Shown in pieces: positions 17,654 to 25,969 of a DNA stretch of 64,000 nucleotides. How positions within the stretch are numbered: position 1 is the first letter of the stretch; each line of letters opens with the position of its first letter. The position numbers and the translations under genes were made by a program. The notes under the pieces were generated by a model, which made no database searches, was not told the DNA's origin, and saw only the letters and a program-made list of their open reading frames with translations. Source of the DNA: Streptomyces sp. 71268 (GTDB lineage: Bacteria; Actinomycetota; Actinomycetes; Streptomycetales; Streptomycetaceae); NCBI RefSeq assembly GCF_029392895.1, contig NZ_CP114200.1:8252501-8316500 (forward strand), written 5' to 3'.

Positions 17654-17911
17654 GTGAACAAATCCGTGGCAGACACCGACCATGTCTACAACGGCATGCC
17701 CGCCAGCGCCCTCGGCAGCGAGGGCTGGCGCAAGCCGTGGAGCGGCCCCAACGGCGGCAGTTGCGTCGAAGTCATGAAGCTCGCCGACGGGCGGGTGGCC
17801 CTGCGCCAGTCGACCGACCCCGACGGCCCCGCGCTGATCTACACCGTGCGCGAGATAGAACAGTTCCTCCACGGCGCCAAGGGCGGCCAGGCGGACTTCC
17901 TTCTCGCCTGA
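17654..17911 (+). CDS. DUF397 small protein, partner of the WhiJ-like regulator
   Basis: An 85-residue DUF397 protein. The core motif is seen as ALGSEGWRKPWSGPNGGSCVEVMKL, then VALRQSTDPDGPALIYT and EIEQFLHGAKGGQADFLL, the standard DUF397 ending. The GTG at 17654 is preferred over TTG at 17648 because AGGAG lies 8 nt upstream of it. It starts 2 bp after the XRE gene stop. In WhiJ-type systems this small protein binds the XRE protein and modulates its DNA binding. Confidence 0.92.
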   Translation: MNKSVADTDHVYNGMPASALGSEGWRKPWSGPNGGSCVEVMKLADGRVALRQSTDPDGPALIYTVREIEQFLHGAKGGQADFLLA

Positions 17912-18015
17912 CGGCGAACCCGCACCACCCGTACCACCCGCACGCGAGCCCCTACCACCGCGGCCCAGCCCTCGACCACCCGCGGTGGCGACAGCACCAG
18001 GAACCGGAGGAACAG

Positions 18016-18828
18016 ATGGCCGAAGTCGGTCGCGCAGCGAGCCGGATCGACACGAGCAAGCCGCATCCGGCGCGCATGTACGACTACTACCTCGGTGGCA
18101 AGGACCACTATGAGGTGGATCAGCAGGCCGCCGAGAAGGTCGTGGAGATCAACCCCGGCATCAAGATCTGCGCGGGCACCAACCGCCGCTTCATGCACCG
18201 GGCCACCCGCTACCTGGCCGCGGCCGGCGTACGGCAGTTCCTCGACATCGGCACGGGCATCCCCACCGAGCCCAACCTGCACCAGGTCGCCCAGAGCGTC
18301 GCCCCCGACGCCCGGGTCGTCTACGCGGACAACGACCCGATCGTGCTCACCCACGCCCAGGCCCTGCTGCGCAGCACCCGCGAGGGGCGCACCGCCTACA
18401 TCCACGCGGACGTGCGCGAGCCGGAGAAGATCCTCGCCGCCCAGGAGTTGCGCGAGACCCTGGACATGAGCCAGCCGGTCGCGCTGTCGCTCAACGCGCT
18501 GCTGCACTTCGTGCCCGACGAGTTCCACCCCTACGACCTGGTGGAGCGCCTGGTCGCGGCGCTGGCCCCGGGCAGCTACCTGGTCCTCTCGCACGTCACC
18601 TCGGACTTCGCGCCCGACGTGTGGGCCCGCGTCGTGGACATCTACCACCGCGGCGGCATCCCCGCCCAGACCCGCTCGCGCGCGGAGGTCGAACGGTTCT
18701 TCACCGGCCTGGAGCTGGTCGAGCCCGGCGTCGAGGTGCCGCACCGGTGGCGGCCCGACGCCGAGACGGACGCGAACGTCACGGACGCTGACGTGTCGCT
18801 GTACGGCGCGGTGGCGCGCAAGCCCTAA
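18016..18828 (+). CDS. SAM-dependent methyltransferase, Methyltransf_19 (DUF574) family
   Basis: A 270-residue class I methyltransferase of the actinobacterial DUF574/PF04672 group. The hallmark N-terminus is SKPHPARMYDYYLGGKDHYEVD; the SAM-binding motif is QFLDIGTGIPTEPNLHQVAQ, followed by VVYADNDPIVL and HVTSDFAPD. The start at 18016 has GGAGG upstream. It follows DUF397 by 104 bp on the same strand; this family is often found next to XRE/DUF397 pairs and RsbW-like genes. Its methyl acceptor is unknown. Confidence 0.9.
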   Translation: MAEVGRAASRIDTSKPHPARMYDYYLGGKDHYEVDQQAAEKVVEINPGIKICAGTNRRFMHRATRYLAAAGVRQFLDIGTGIPTEPNLHQVAQSVAPDARVVYADNDPIVLTHAQALLRSTREGRTAYIHADVREPEKILAAQELRETLDMSQPVALSLNALLHFVPDEFHPYDLVERLVAALAPGSYLVLSHVTSDFAPDVWARVVDIYHRGGIPAQTRSRAEVERFFTGLELVEPGVEVPHRWRPDAETDANVTDADVSLYGAVARKP

Positions 18829-18843
18829 CACCGCCACCACACC

Positions 18844-18904
18844 GGGAGCGCGCCGCGCTCCCGCGCAGACGAGGACGCCCGCCTCGGGGGTGGCGGGCGT
18901 CCTC
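18844..18904. terminator. Tandem hairpins ending the WhiJ-like module
   Basis: Two dyads in tandem, 15 bp after the methyltransferase stop: a 9-bp near-perfect palindrome (18844-18852 with 18854-18862) and a 13-bp perfect stem (18871-18883 with 18892-18904, 8-nt loop). They would terminate this transcript and the converging DCC-protein transcript. Confidence 0.8.
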
Positions 18905-18953
18905 TTGGCGTACGCGGACAGCGACGGTCGGCGCGCGGCGGGCGCGCCGGCGG

Positions 18954-19352
18954 TCAGCGCGGGGTGTCCCGGCGCGGCAGGGCGCAGGCGGGCGTGCCGC
19001 CCGGCATCCGGTGGCGGTTGTTGGCCACCACCCGGTAGACGACGTGGCCGATCCAGCGCAGCGGCGGCAGGTTCACCAGCGCGCCCAGCGGTGCCCAACC
19101 GCGTCCCGCGCTGAGCAGGAGCTTGGCGACCGCCCTGACCCCGCCGTACACGGTGCCGTCCGGCGTGACCCACAGCACCTCGCGCTCGGCCCTCTCCCGC
19201 GTGGTGCCGAGTTCCCCCAGGTCGGCGAACTGCCAGGCCGTCACCTCGCAGCGGGGCCGGATGCGGCGTTCGGCGAAGGTCACGCAACTGGTGCAGAACG
19301 CGCAGTCGCCGTCGTAGATCAATACAGGTCGGGTCCGCATGCCCCCCATCAT
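18954..19352 (-). CDS. DCC-family thiol-disulfide oxidoreductase-like protein (DUF393)
   Basis: A ~130-residue DUF393 protein. The family motif DGDCAFC is at the N-terminus (LIYDGDCAFCTSCVTFAERR), giving a CxxC pair, and the C-terminus has PPLRWIGHVVYRVVANNRHR. The family is predicted to be thioredoxin-like and redox-active. Two closely spaced starts are possible (19352 and 19340). Neither has a strong ribosome binding site, so the exact N-terminus is open. Confidence 0.82.
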   Translation of the reverse strand: MMGGMRTRPVLIYDGDCAFCTSCVTFAERRIRPRCEVTAWQFADLGELGTTRERAEREVLWVTPDGTVYGGVRAVAKLLLSAGRGWAPLGALVNLPPLRWIGHVVYRVVANNRHRMPGGTPACALPRRDTPR

Positions 19353-19584
19353 GCCCGCCGGTCGCGGGCGGCGCGCCCGGGGCCGCGCCGCGACGCGCGG
19401 GTCACGCGGGACGAGCCACGCGGGCGCGCCGTGAAGTGGAGCAGGTGGAACCGGCGCCTCCGTACAACCTCCGGCGCCCGTGGGCGGTCACCCGAGGTGA
19501 TCGACAGCTCAAACCAACCCCACGGAGCGGCGAACCGGAGCTGAACACCAGACGCCAGCCGTCCCGCGCCCAGCGGAGGACACC

Positions 19585-21069
19585 ATGCGCCAACGCCCCC
19601 TCGCCCTCGCCGCGGCCCTGACCGCCATCGCGGCGACCACCGCGCTCACCCTGCCCACCGCGCACGCCGCCCCGCGACGCGAGGCCGCGCCCTACGACCT
19701 GAACGGCGACGGCTTCCCGGACGTGGTGGTCGGCGTGGCCAACGGCACCGTCGGCGGCCACCAGCAGGCCGGTTACGTCGCCGTCGTGCCCGGTTCGGCC
19801 ACCGGGCCCGCGACCGGGCAGCGCTGGACGGTCAGCCAGGCCGGCACCGGGGTGCCCGGAGCCCCCGAGCCCTTCGACCAGTTCGGCGCCCACCACGCCA
19901 GCGCCGACCTCGACCGCGACGGCTACGCCGACCTTCTGGTCTCCGTGCCCGGCGAGGACGGGCCGACCGAGGACGCCGGCCGCGTCGTCATCCTCTGGGG
20001 CGCCGCCGACGGCCTCGGTGAAGCCACCAGCGTGCCCGGCGGCGCGACCTACGGCCGGACCGGCGGTCACGGCCTGGCCGTCGCCGACGTCGACGGCGAC
20101 GGGGCGCTGGACATCGTCACCGCCGACGACGGCGAGGAGTTGGCCACCCTCTCGCTCGCCCGTGGCCCCTTCGCGCCGGGGCGGACCCCCGCCCCGCTCG
20201 CCCGGGTGGCGGACACCGGGATCACGCACTTCAGCAGCGTGGTGGGGCTCGCCGTCGGGGACCTCGACGGCGACGGCCGCGACGACGTGGTGGCGCCCTG
20301 GCGCGGCTCGGAGGGCGACGGCACCGCCATGCTGCGCGGCACGCCCGACGGCCTCGCCCGCGAGCGCGCCTGGCACCACGAGACCGGCGGTCAGTCGGTC
20401 GCGGCCGGCGACTTCGACCGTGACGGCTACGCCGACCTGGCCGTGGGCGGCGCCCACAGCGTCGGCCCCGACGACCCGGACTGGGAGCCTCGGTACCCCG
20501 TCGCGAGCGGCGTCGGCGGCACGGTACGTGTGCTCTACGGCGGGCCCAAGGGGCCGGCCGGCAGCCGAGAGCCCGCCGACCTCAGCCAGGAGACGCCGGG
20601 CGTGCCGGGCACCGGCACGGGCGAGAGCGAGCGCGGCGACGACTTCGGGTTCGCGGTCTCGGCCGCCGACGCCGACGCGGACGGACACGCCGACCTGGCG
20701 GTCGGCGCGCCGGGAGAGGCCGCCGGGACCAGGACCGGTGCCGGCCGCGTCACGCTGCTGTACGGCTCGCCCACCGGTCTGCGCGCCGACCGCTCGTACG
20801 GCGTCCACCAGGACGCGCCCGGGGTGCCGGGCAGTAGCGAAGCCGGGGACGCCTTTGGCGCGAAGGTGGTGTTGCGCGACACCGACGGCGACGGGCGCTG
20901 TGACCTGCACGCCGCGGCGACGGGCGAGGACGGTGGCGACGGCCGCGTGTGGTCACTGTCCCGGGAGACCGAGGACGGTGCCGTCACCGGGGTGGGTTAC
21001 AGCGCGGCCAGCCTGGGTCTGCCGGCGCCGACCCGGGGCCTTGGGTTCGGGCGCGGTCTGGGGAACTGA
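19585..21069 (+). CDS. Secreted FG-GAP (integrin alpha-type) repeat protein
   Basis: A 494-residue secreted protein. Residues 1-28 are a Sec signal peptide ending AHA-A. The mature part is a beta-propeller of FG-GAP repeats with seven calcium-loop motifs: DLNGDGFPD, DLDRDGYAD, DVDGDGALD, DLDGDGRDD, DFDRDGYAD, DADADGHAD and DTDGDGRCD. Such proteins are abundant in Streptomyces culture fluid and may bind sugars or surfaces; no enzyme motif is present. The start is supported by GGAGG ~7 nt upstream. Confidence 0.9.
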   Translation: MRQRPLALAAALTAIAATTALTLPTAHAAPRREAAPYDLNGDGFPDVVVGVANGTVGGHQQAGYVAVVPGSATGPATGQRWTVSQAGTGVPGAPEPFDQFGAHHASADLDRDGYADLLVSVPGEDGPTEDAGRVVILWGAADGLGEATSVPGGATYGRTGGHGLAVADVDGDGALDIVTADDGEELATLSLARGPFAPGRTPAPLARVADTGITHFSSVVGLAVGDLDGDGRDDVVAPWRGSEGDGTAMLRGTPDGLARERAWHHETGGQSVAAGDFDRDGYADLAVGGAHSVGPDDPDWEPRYPVASGVGGTVRVLYGGPKGPAGSREPADLSQETPGVPGTGTGESERGDDFGFAVSAADADADGHADLAVGAPGEAAGTRTGAGRVTLLYGSPTGLRADRSYGVHQDAPGVPGSSEAGDAFGAKVVLRDTDGDGRCDLHAAATGEDGGDGRVWSLSRETEDGAVTGVGYSAASLGLPAPTRGLGFGRGLGN

Positions 21070-21132
21070 CCACCGGCCGACGCCACCTGGGACCATGGCG
21101 GCCCGCTGGTGGCGAGGCGAGGCCGGGGCGGG

Positions 21133-21411
21133 TCAGGGTGCGGGCCGGGCCGCGGACGAGGGCCGGGCGGCCTGGCTCGCGGTGGTCAGCGCGCCCCGGC
21201 ACAGGACGCGCTCCGGGGCGCAGTCCGGACAGGGGCGGGTGCCGGGCGTGGCCAGGAGCGCCAGCGCGGCCTCCGTCGTGACCAGGTCCGCGCAGTCGGA
21301 GGCGGCCCGACACGTGTCGCGGTGCAACACCAGCCAGTTGCCGCCGGCCGCGCTCGGCGCGGACTCGTGGACCCGCCACCAGCCCGCTCCGGCGTCCTCC
21401 TCGACGTGCAT
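21133..21411 (-). CDS. Small DUF6233-like protein with a CxxC pair
   Basis: A 92-residue protein. Visible features are GNWLVLHRDTCRAA, LVTTEAALALLATPG and TRPCPDCAPERVL, a pattern like the Streptomyces DUF6233 family (a His/Cys loop, a helix with EAL, then CPxC). The ATG at 21411 is chosen because GGGAGGGG lies ~8 nt upstream; a longer form from 21447 is less likely. The last ~15 residues are low-complexity Ala/Pro. Function is unknown. Confidence 0.6.
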   Translation of the reverse strand: MHVEEDAGAGWWRVHESAPSAAGGNWLVLHRDTCRAASDCADLVTTEAALALLATPGTRPCPDCAPERVLCRGALTTASQAARPSSAARPAP

Positions 21412-21554
21412 GGGTACACCCCTCCCGGTCAGACGGCTCGTTGACATCGGTGCGTGAGAGCGATGCCTCGCATGGAAGCGATGCTTGTTGCTGCGGGGAG
21501 GTGGATCAAGTACCCACAAAAAAGTGCGTGCGTGGCATCGGGCGATTCGGCCAG

Positions 21555-22379
21555 TCACGGCCTGGCGTGCGCCCGCAGTTGGGCCACGGCGTAGGCACGG
21601 CCGCCCAGGGTCAGCGCCCGCACGGCGTAGGCCGCCACGCGCTGCGTCGGGTTGAGGCGCTCCATCACGCCGTGCTCGCGCACCAGCGACCAGCCGGGGG
21701 TGTGCTGGGCCAGCCCGGCGCCGTTGCGGACGCCGAAGAGGAAGCGGGCACCGGTGGCCTTCACGATCGGGTGGCGGTCGCTGTGGGCGAGCTTGGGGTG
21801 GAAGTAGTCGGCGGCCAACTCCGTGCCGGGGCCGAACGCGGCGTGCGCGGCGTCGAGGCAGGTCCGCACGCCGTCCGGGTCGAGGTACATCAACACCCCC
21901 TCGGCCAACACCAGTACGGGACCGTCGGTGCCTGGCAGGCCCCGCGCCCAGTCGGGGTCGGTGATCGAGGTGGCGCGCAGGGCGATGTCCTCGTCCGGAA
22001 GCAGCCGCCGCCGCAGCGCGATGACCTCCGAGGTGTCCACGCCGACCCAGCGCACGCCCGGGGCGCGCTCGGCCAGCCGGTGGTTGCGGGTGCACAGGCC
22101 GATGCCGGCGGAGACCACCGTGGCAGTGGGGTGTTCGGCCACGAACGCCTCGGTCAGCGCGTCGAACACCATGCCGCGGTGCAGCCCGCCCAGCATGTTC
22201 GGCCGGTCGCGGATCACCTCGGGGTCGGCGTACCCGGTGCGGGCCAGGAGGTCGGCGGCGAGCGGGTCGCGGAAGGAGGACCTGGGTACGAACCGCGCGG
22301 CGTGCGCGCGGGCGTACAGGGGCGTTAACAGGGTGCGCGCCACGCCGTCGAGGCCGTGCGCGGTAGGGGAATCCGCCAT
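21555..22379 (-). CDS. SAM-dependent methyltransferase, leucine carboxyl methyltransferase-like (PF04072)
   Basis: A 274-residue protein of the LCMT/TcmP-like methyltransferase group. The N-terminus has HGLDGVARTLLTPLYARA, the SAM site reads VVSAGIGLCTRNHRL, followed by RWVGVDTSEVIALRR and LVLAEGVLMYLD. These enzymes methylate carboxyl or hydroxyl groups of small molecules or proteins. The ATG at 22379 begins just before the conserved region; its ribosome binding site is weak. It is divergent from the beta-lactamase-family gene, and no pathway partner is visible. Confidence 0.86.
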   Translation of the reverse strand: MADSPTAHGLDGVARTLLTPLYARAHAARFVPRSSFRDPLAADLLARTGYADPEVIRDRPNMLGGLHRGMVFDALTEAFVAEHPTATVVSAGIGLCTRNHRLAERAPGVRWVGVDTSEVIALRRRLLPDEDIALRATSITDPDWARGLPGTDGPVLVLAEGVLMYLDPDGVRTCLDAAHAAFGPGTELAADYFHPKLAHSDRHPIVKATGARFLFGVRNGAGLAQHTPGWSLVREHGVMERLNPTQRVAAYAVRALTLGGRAYAVAQLRAHARP

Positions 22380-22733
22380 CTCCGTAGGCTCACCCCGGCG
22401 TGCGGGCCCGTCAAGGCCCTGACCGGCCACGCATCGCCCCCAGCGACCGGGCGGGCGCGCAGGGTGTCGACGGGCGAGGGTGCCGCGGCCGGCGCGGACC
22501 CGAGCCCGCGGCGGGGGCGCACGCTCCCGCGTCACGCGGGCCACAACGGGCCCGTGCGGGCTGAGGGGGACACCCGGCGATGCCCGCGACGCGCGCCCCC
22601 GTACTGTGAGACCCGCGCGGGGTGGTCGGGCGTGTCCGCCCATCCCGGCCGGGCGCGCGACGCCGGCCGGGGCGCGAGAGCCCGCGCGTTCGCAAGGCCC
22701 CCAGGCGGCCCGCCCCGGAAGGAGCCCCACACC
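22380..22733. other. Divergent promoter region, no gene
   Basis: About 350 bp between the methyltransferase and the beta-lactamase-family gene. Composition is uniformly GC-rich. I see no coding signal, operator-like palindrome or RNA gene beyond the GGAAGGAG ribosome binding site at the right end. Confidence 0.5.
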
Positions 22734-23564
22734 GTGCGCCCCTCACCCACCTGTGTGCTCAGCGACGACGGTCCGGCGCGCGTGCGGAACGGGCACGACC
22801 CCGATCGGTACGTGGAGATCGGCTCCCTGACCAAGGTCCTCACCGGCACCGCCCTGACGCGTCTGGCGGTGGCCGGGGTGCTCGGCCTGGAGGACCCGGT
22901 GGAGCGGTGGTTGCCGGTGCCGCCGGGTACCGGGATCACCTTGCGACACCTGGCCGACCACACCTCCGGCCTGCCCCGGTTGCCCCCTGGCCTCGGCGGC
23001 CGGGACCCGTACGCCTCCTTCGACGACGCCGCGCTGCGCGGGCTGTTGACCAGGCTTGGCACGCTGACCGAGGGCGAACCCGGGGCCCGGGAGGAGTACT
23101 CCAACTTCGGCTACGCCGTGCTCGGCGCCGCGCTGGTCGCCGCGACGGGCCAACCCTACGAGCAGGTCGTACGCGACCACGTGCTGGACCCGCTCGGCAT
23201 CGAGGCGATGGCCGTGCACCCGCCGGCGGGTCAGGCCCTGCGCGCCACCGGCCTCTTCGGCCGCCCGCGCGCGTCGTGGACCATGGATGGCGCGATCCTG
23301 CCCGCCGGCGGCATGTGGGCCACCCCGCGCGCGGCGGCCCGTCTGGTCACCGGGCTGCTCGTGGACCGTGAGCTGGGGACCCCGGCGGTGACCTGGCGCC
23401 ACACCAAGGGCGTGACCTGGCACAACGGCGCCACGCGCGACGCCTCGGTGTTCGCCGGCGCGCTGCCGGACGGGCGGTGGGTCCTCGTGCACCGCCTCGG
23501 TGGCGCGCACGCGGACACCGACGCCGAGGGCGTGCGCCACCTGACCCGGCACACGGCGGATTGA
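22734..23564 (+). CDS. Serine hydrolase, beta-lactamase (class C/PBP4*) family, short cytoplasmic form
   Basis: A 276-residue member of the beta-lactamase/DD-peptidase fold. The nucleophile motif is SLTK (Ser31-Lys34) and the second motif is YSN in EEYSNFGYAVLGAAL; other family blocks are LRHLADHTSGLP and GGMWATPRAAARL. The protein starts only 30 residues before the catalytic serine and has no signal peptide, so it is shorter than the usual ~350-400 residues and probably cytoplasmic. The GTG start has GGAAGGAG upstream. Esterase, amidase or peptidase activity is all that can be said. Confidence 0.85.
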   Translation: MRPSPTCVLSDDGPARVRNGHDPDRYVEIGSLTKVLTGTALTRLAVAGVLGLEDPVERWLPVPPGTGITLRHLADHTSGLPRLPPGLGGRDPYASFDDAALRGLLTRLGTLTEGEPGAREEYSNFGYAVLGAALVAATGQPYEQVVRDHVLDPLGIEAMAVHPPAGQALRATGLFGRPRASWTMDGAILPAGGMWATPRAAARLVTGLLVDRELGTPAVTWRHTKGVTWHNGATRDASVFAGALPDGRWVLVHRLGGAHADTDAEGVRHLTRHTAD

Positions 23565-23679
23565 CCGGGCGACGCACGCCGGGCCCGCCACGGCCGCGAG
23601 CCGCGACGGGCCCGAGGTGGACGCGCGTCACCACGGGGGCAGCCGCGAGCTGGAACACGGCGCGCGGCAGGCGCCCCGG

Positions 23680-24498
23680 CTAGCAGATGGGCACGCCGGG
23701 CAACTGGGCCGCCGGGTGGTCGACGTAGATGTTGGAGATGAAGCCACCCTGGTCGCGGAGCTTGCTCCACCAGTTGTTGGTGTACCCCTCGGCGGTGACG
23801 GTGCTGCCCTGCTTCTGGCAGACGACCGTCACGTTGGTCGGCCCGGGCAGGACGCCCACCACGGGCGAGTTGAGGTAGGCGTCGGCGCGTACCCGGATGT
23901 CCGACCCCCAGGTGCGGAAGTTGCCGCCGCTGCCGCCACAGCCGTTGTCGCTGGTCAGATACGACTGGTGGTACTGCGACGGGTAGGGCAGGCCCGCTCC
24001 GCCGATGACGATGTTCTGGCCCACGCCGTTGAGCAACTGCTCGTAGTGGATGTGCGCGCCCGAGGAGTGCCCGGTGCTGCCGGTCACGCCGATCTGCTGG
24101 CCCTGGCTCACGGCGGCGCCGCTGGGCACGGAGTAGGAGGCCAGGTGGAAGTAGTACGTCTTCCAGCCACCTCCGTGGTCGATCACGATGTAGTTGCCGG
24201 CGCCGCTCGGCTGCGACATGCGGGTGGCCGTCCCGGACACGGACGCCAGCACGGGCGTGCCCGCCGTCGAACCGCCGTCCGCGCGCACGAAGTCGAGCGC
24301 GCGCCGCACCTCGGCGGAGTGGTGGCTGTAGGTCCACTTCTGGCCACAGGGGAACGGCGCCCGGAAGTTTGGCGCCGCCGCGAGCCGCGTACCGTCGCCG
24401 GACGTCTGCGTGGCGTGGGCGGGGGCGCTCAGGAGCGCGCCGATCGTGGCCACGACGGCCACCAGCAGCGACACCGTGCGCGAGCGTCTGTAGTGCAT
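23680..24498 (-). CDS. Secreted M23-family (LytM) zinc metallopeptidase
   Basis: A 272-residue secreted protein. Residues 1-29 are a signal peptide ending APAHA. The LytM domain spans ~45-165 with likely zinc ligands His60, Asp69 (ALDF) and His151 of the HxH motif (GAHIHYEQ, His149-His151); His118 in YYFHLAS is the usual catalytic helper. The C-terminal ~90 residues are an SH3-like module (NVTVVCQKQGSTV, NNWWSKL). This family cuts peptide cross-links of the cell wall or glycine-rich peptides. The start at 24498 has GAAGGAG ~9 nt upstream. Confidence 0.9.
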   Translation of the reverse strand: MHYRRSRTVSLLVAVVATIGALLSAPAHATQTSGDGTRLAAAPNFRAPFPCGQKWTYSHHSAEVRRALDFVRADGGSTAGTPVLASVSGTATRMSQPSGAGNYIVIDHGGGWKTYYFHLASYSVPSGAAVSQGQQIGVTGSTGHSSGAHIHYEQLLNGVGQNIVIGGAGLPYPSQYHQSYLTSDNGCGGSGGNFRTWGSDIRVRADAYLNSPVVGVLPGPTNVTVVCQKQGSTVTAEGYTNNWWSKLRDQGGFISNIYVDHPAAQLPGVPIC

Positions 24499-24681
24499 CG
24501 AGATGACTCCTTCGTCGAACCGGGGGAGGCGGGTCGGTGCCGTCGGGCGCGGCGGTCCGACGGGCGTCGATCACGTGTACCACCGCCGCGCCGCGCCGCA
24601 CACCCCGCGCGGTGGCCCCGACTCCACTTCGCCCGCTGCCCGCCGCCTCCGGTTTCGGCGCCGTTCGCCGCTGCGGACGCG

Positions 24682-24717
24682 AACCGCGCGGCGAACCACG
24701 CGGCGAACCACGCGGTC
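24682..24717. repeat. Three tandem 12-bp repeats upstream of the TNT gene
   Basis: The 12-mer AACCACGCGGCG occurs three times in a row with single-base variants (24682-24693, 24694-24705, 24706-24717). It lies in the 435-bp divergent region between the M23 and TNT genes. Confidence 0.7.
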
Positions 24718-24735
24718 AACGAGCAACGGAAGCGA

Positions 24736-24778
24736 GCCGTCCCCAGTCCCTTGCAGCGGGCCGTCCGCAGTCCCTTGC
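24736..24778. repeat. 19-bp direct repeat upstream of the TNT gene
   Basis: Two copies of GCCGTCCSCAGTCCCTTGC (24736-24754 and 24760-24778) match at 18 of 19 positions and start 24 bp apart, a spacing of just over two helical turns. They could be regulator binding sites for either divergent gene; I know no regulator for this motif. Confidence 0.6.
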
Positions 24779-24933
24779 GGGGCGGGCTCCCGGCGGGAGC
24801 CGCCGCATAGGAGTACGCACCGGGCACGTTCTCCGACTCCATGTCGCCCTCGGCGACTGATCCCCTACGATGCGCACCGAGCCTGACGGGCAGTCAGCGC
24901 CACGATCCACCCATGCCATACGAGGAGACCCGC

Positions 24934-25638
24934 ATGAACCGAAGGGGCGCCATCGCCAGCGCGCTGAGCACCGCCGTCATCGTGGTGGCCATGCCCGCCG
25001 CGAGCGCGGCGCAGCCGGCGCCGGAGCGACCCGCGGAGCGCCGCCCGGCCGCGTCGGCCAGCGCCGGCACACAGTGGCGACAGCCGTGCACCGGTGCCTA
25101 CCAGGGCGACACCCGACTGGGCCCGGAGCGGCTGCCGCGACTGTGGCAGTTCCCGGTGGGCCCGCTGGTGTTCGGGTACCAGCGCACCGGCAAGCTCTCC
25201 CCGGACGCCTTCCTCAAGAAGTACTGGGAGGGCCCGGCCGACAAGGGTGGCTGGAAGTATCCGCCCAACGACGGCTTCGCCGAGGTCAACGGCAAGGTCG
25301 ACAAGCGGCGCGCGGAGCTGCGGCCGGGCCAGCGGCTCGACCGGTTCGGCTCCGAGTACGGCGGCTACCTCGCGCCCGCGGGCGACCACTACGCCAAGCG
25401 CGCCCTGCCACCGCAGAACCTCAACACGCGCGACGCCGCCTTCCCCTGCGACTACCACGTGTACAAGGTCACCAGGAAGTTCACCGTCTGGCAGGGCAAG
25501 ATCGCGCCCTGGTTCGAACAGCCGGGCGGCGGCCAGCAGATCAAGCTCGACCCGACCCTCCTCGACCCGGGCCAGGGACAGCGGCTGAACGTCAAGTGGC
25601 TGCTCGACAACGGCTATCTCGCCTCGGCCAAGCGGTAG
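24934..25638 (+). CDS. Secreted TNT-domain protein (predicted NAD(P)+ glycohydrolase toxin)
   Basis: A 234-residue secreted protein. A signal peptide ends near ASAA at residue ~26. From ~60 to the end it matches the layout of the tuberculosis necrotizing toxin (TNT) domain of CpnT: RLDRFGSEYGGYLAPAG (~134-150), AKRALPP (~154-160) and APWFEQPGGGQQIKL (~191-205), where a Gln after the Gly-rich turn corresponds to the catalytic Gln of TNT. Cys52 and Cys172 may form a disulfide. TNT enzymes hydrolyse NAD+ to nicotinamide and ADP-ribose. The ATG at 24934 starts directly at the signal peptide. The small gene that follows after 6 bp is probably its partner. Confidence 0.82.
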   Translation: MNRRGAIASALSTAVIVVAMPAASAAQPAPERPAERRPAASASAGTQWRQPCTGAYQGDTRLGPERLPRLWQFPVGPLVFGYQRTGKLSPDAFLKKYWEGPADKGGWKYPPNDGFAEVNGKVDKRRAELRPGQRLDRFGSEYGGYLAPAGDHYAKRALPPQNLNTRDAAFPCDYHVYKVTRKFTVWQGKIAPWFEQPGGGQQIKLDPTLLDPGQGQRLNVKWLLDNGYLASAKR

Positions 25639-25644
25639 CCGACC

Positions 25645-25878
25645 GTGGACCGTCGCGCGTTGCGCGAGGCCCTGCGCGCGGCGCGGGTGAGCGATGACCA
25701 CTACTGGATCGAGGGTGTGCACGAACCCGTGCCCACCCCCGTGGACCATCTCTTCCTGCGCGGGGACGAACAGGGCGGCTGGCGGGTCGGCGCGTACGAG
25801 CGCGGCACGAGCGAGGTCATCGCCGTACACGGCGACGAGGCGACGGCCTGCGCCCACCTGTGGGCGCTGCTGACCTGA
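25645..25878 (+). CDS. Small protein next to the TNT gene, candidate immunity protein
   Basis: A 77-residue, mildly acidic, cytoplasmic protein with no signal peptide. Visible features are RREALRAA-type helix, IEGVHEPVPTPVDHLFLRG, WRVGAYERG and EATACAHLWALL. It starts with GTG 6 bp after the TNT stop, inside the same transcript. It is smaller than the ~170-residue IFT that neutralises TNT in Mycobacterium, and I see no similarity to it. Position, size and lack of export fit an immunity or accessory role, but this is inferred from context only. Confidence 0.75.
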   Translation: MDRRALREALRAARVSDDHYWIEGVHEPVPTPVDHLFLRGDEQGGWRVGAYERGTSEVIAVHGDEATACAHLWALLT

Positions 25879-25904
25879 ACCGCCCGCGCGCCGGCGCGCC
25901 CCGA

Positions 25905-25944
25905 CCGAGCCGTGGCCGGTCGGAGCGCGCCGGCCGCGGCTCGG
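25905..25944. terminator. Hairpin terminator after the TNT pair
   Basis: A 15-bp stem (25905-25919 with 25930-25944, one G-U type pair, 10-nt loop) lies 26 bp after the small gene and 25 bp before the stop of the converging sugar dehydrogenase gene. Confidence 0.75.
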
Positions 25945-25969
25945 GAGGCCGCGGGGCGCTCTGGACCTC

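Noticed and set aside
21440..21540. Possible tRNA-like or small RNA element with A-run at ~21518
   Set aside because: No cloverleaf or terminator-like stem could be formed; the A-run is isolated.
24429..24842. Minus-strand small ORF with an AWFAAWFAARFA repeat
   Set aside because: The repeat pattern comes from the 12-bp tandem repeat; there is no ribosome binding site, and the frame runs over the M23 signal-peptide region.
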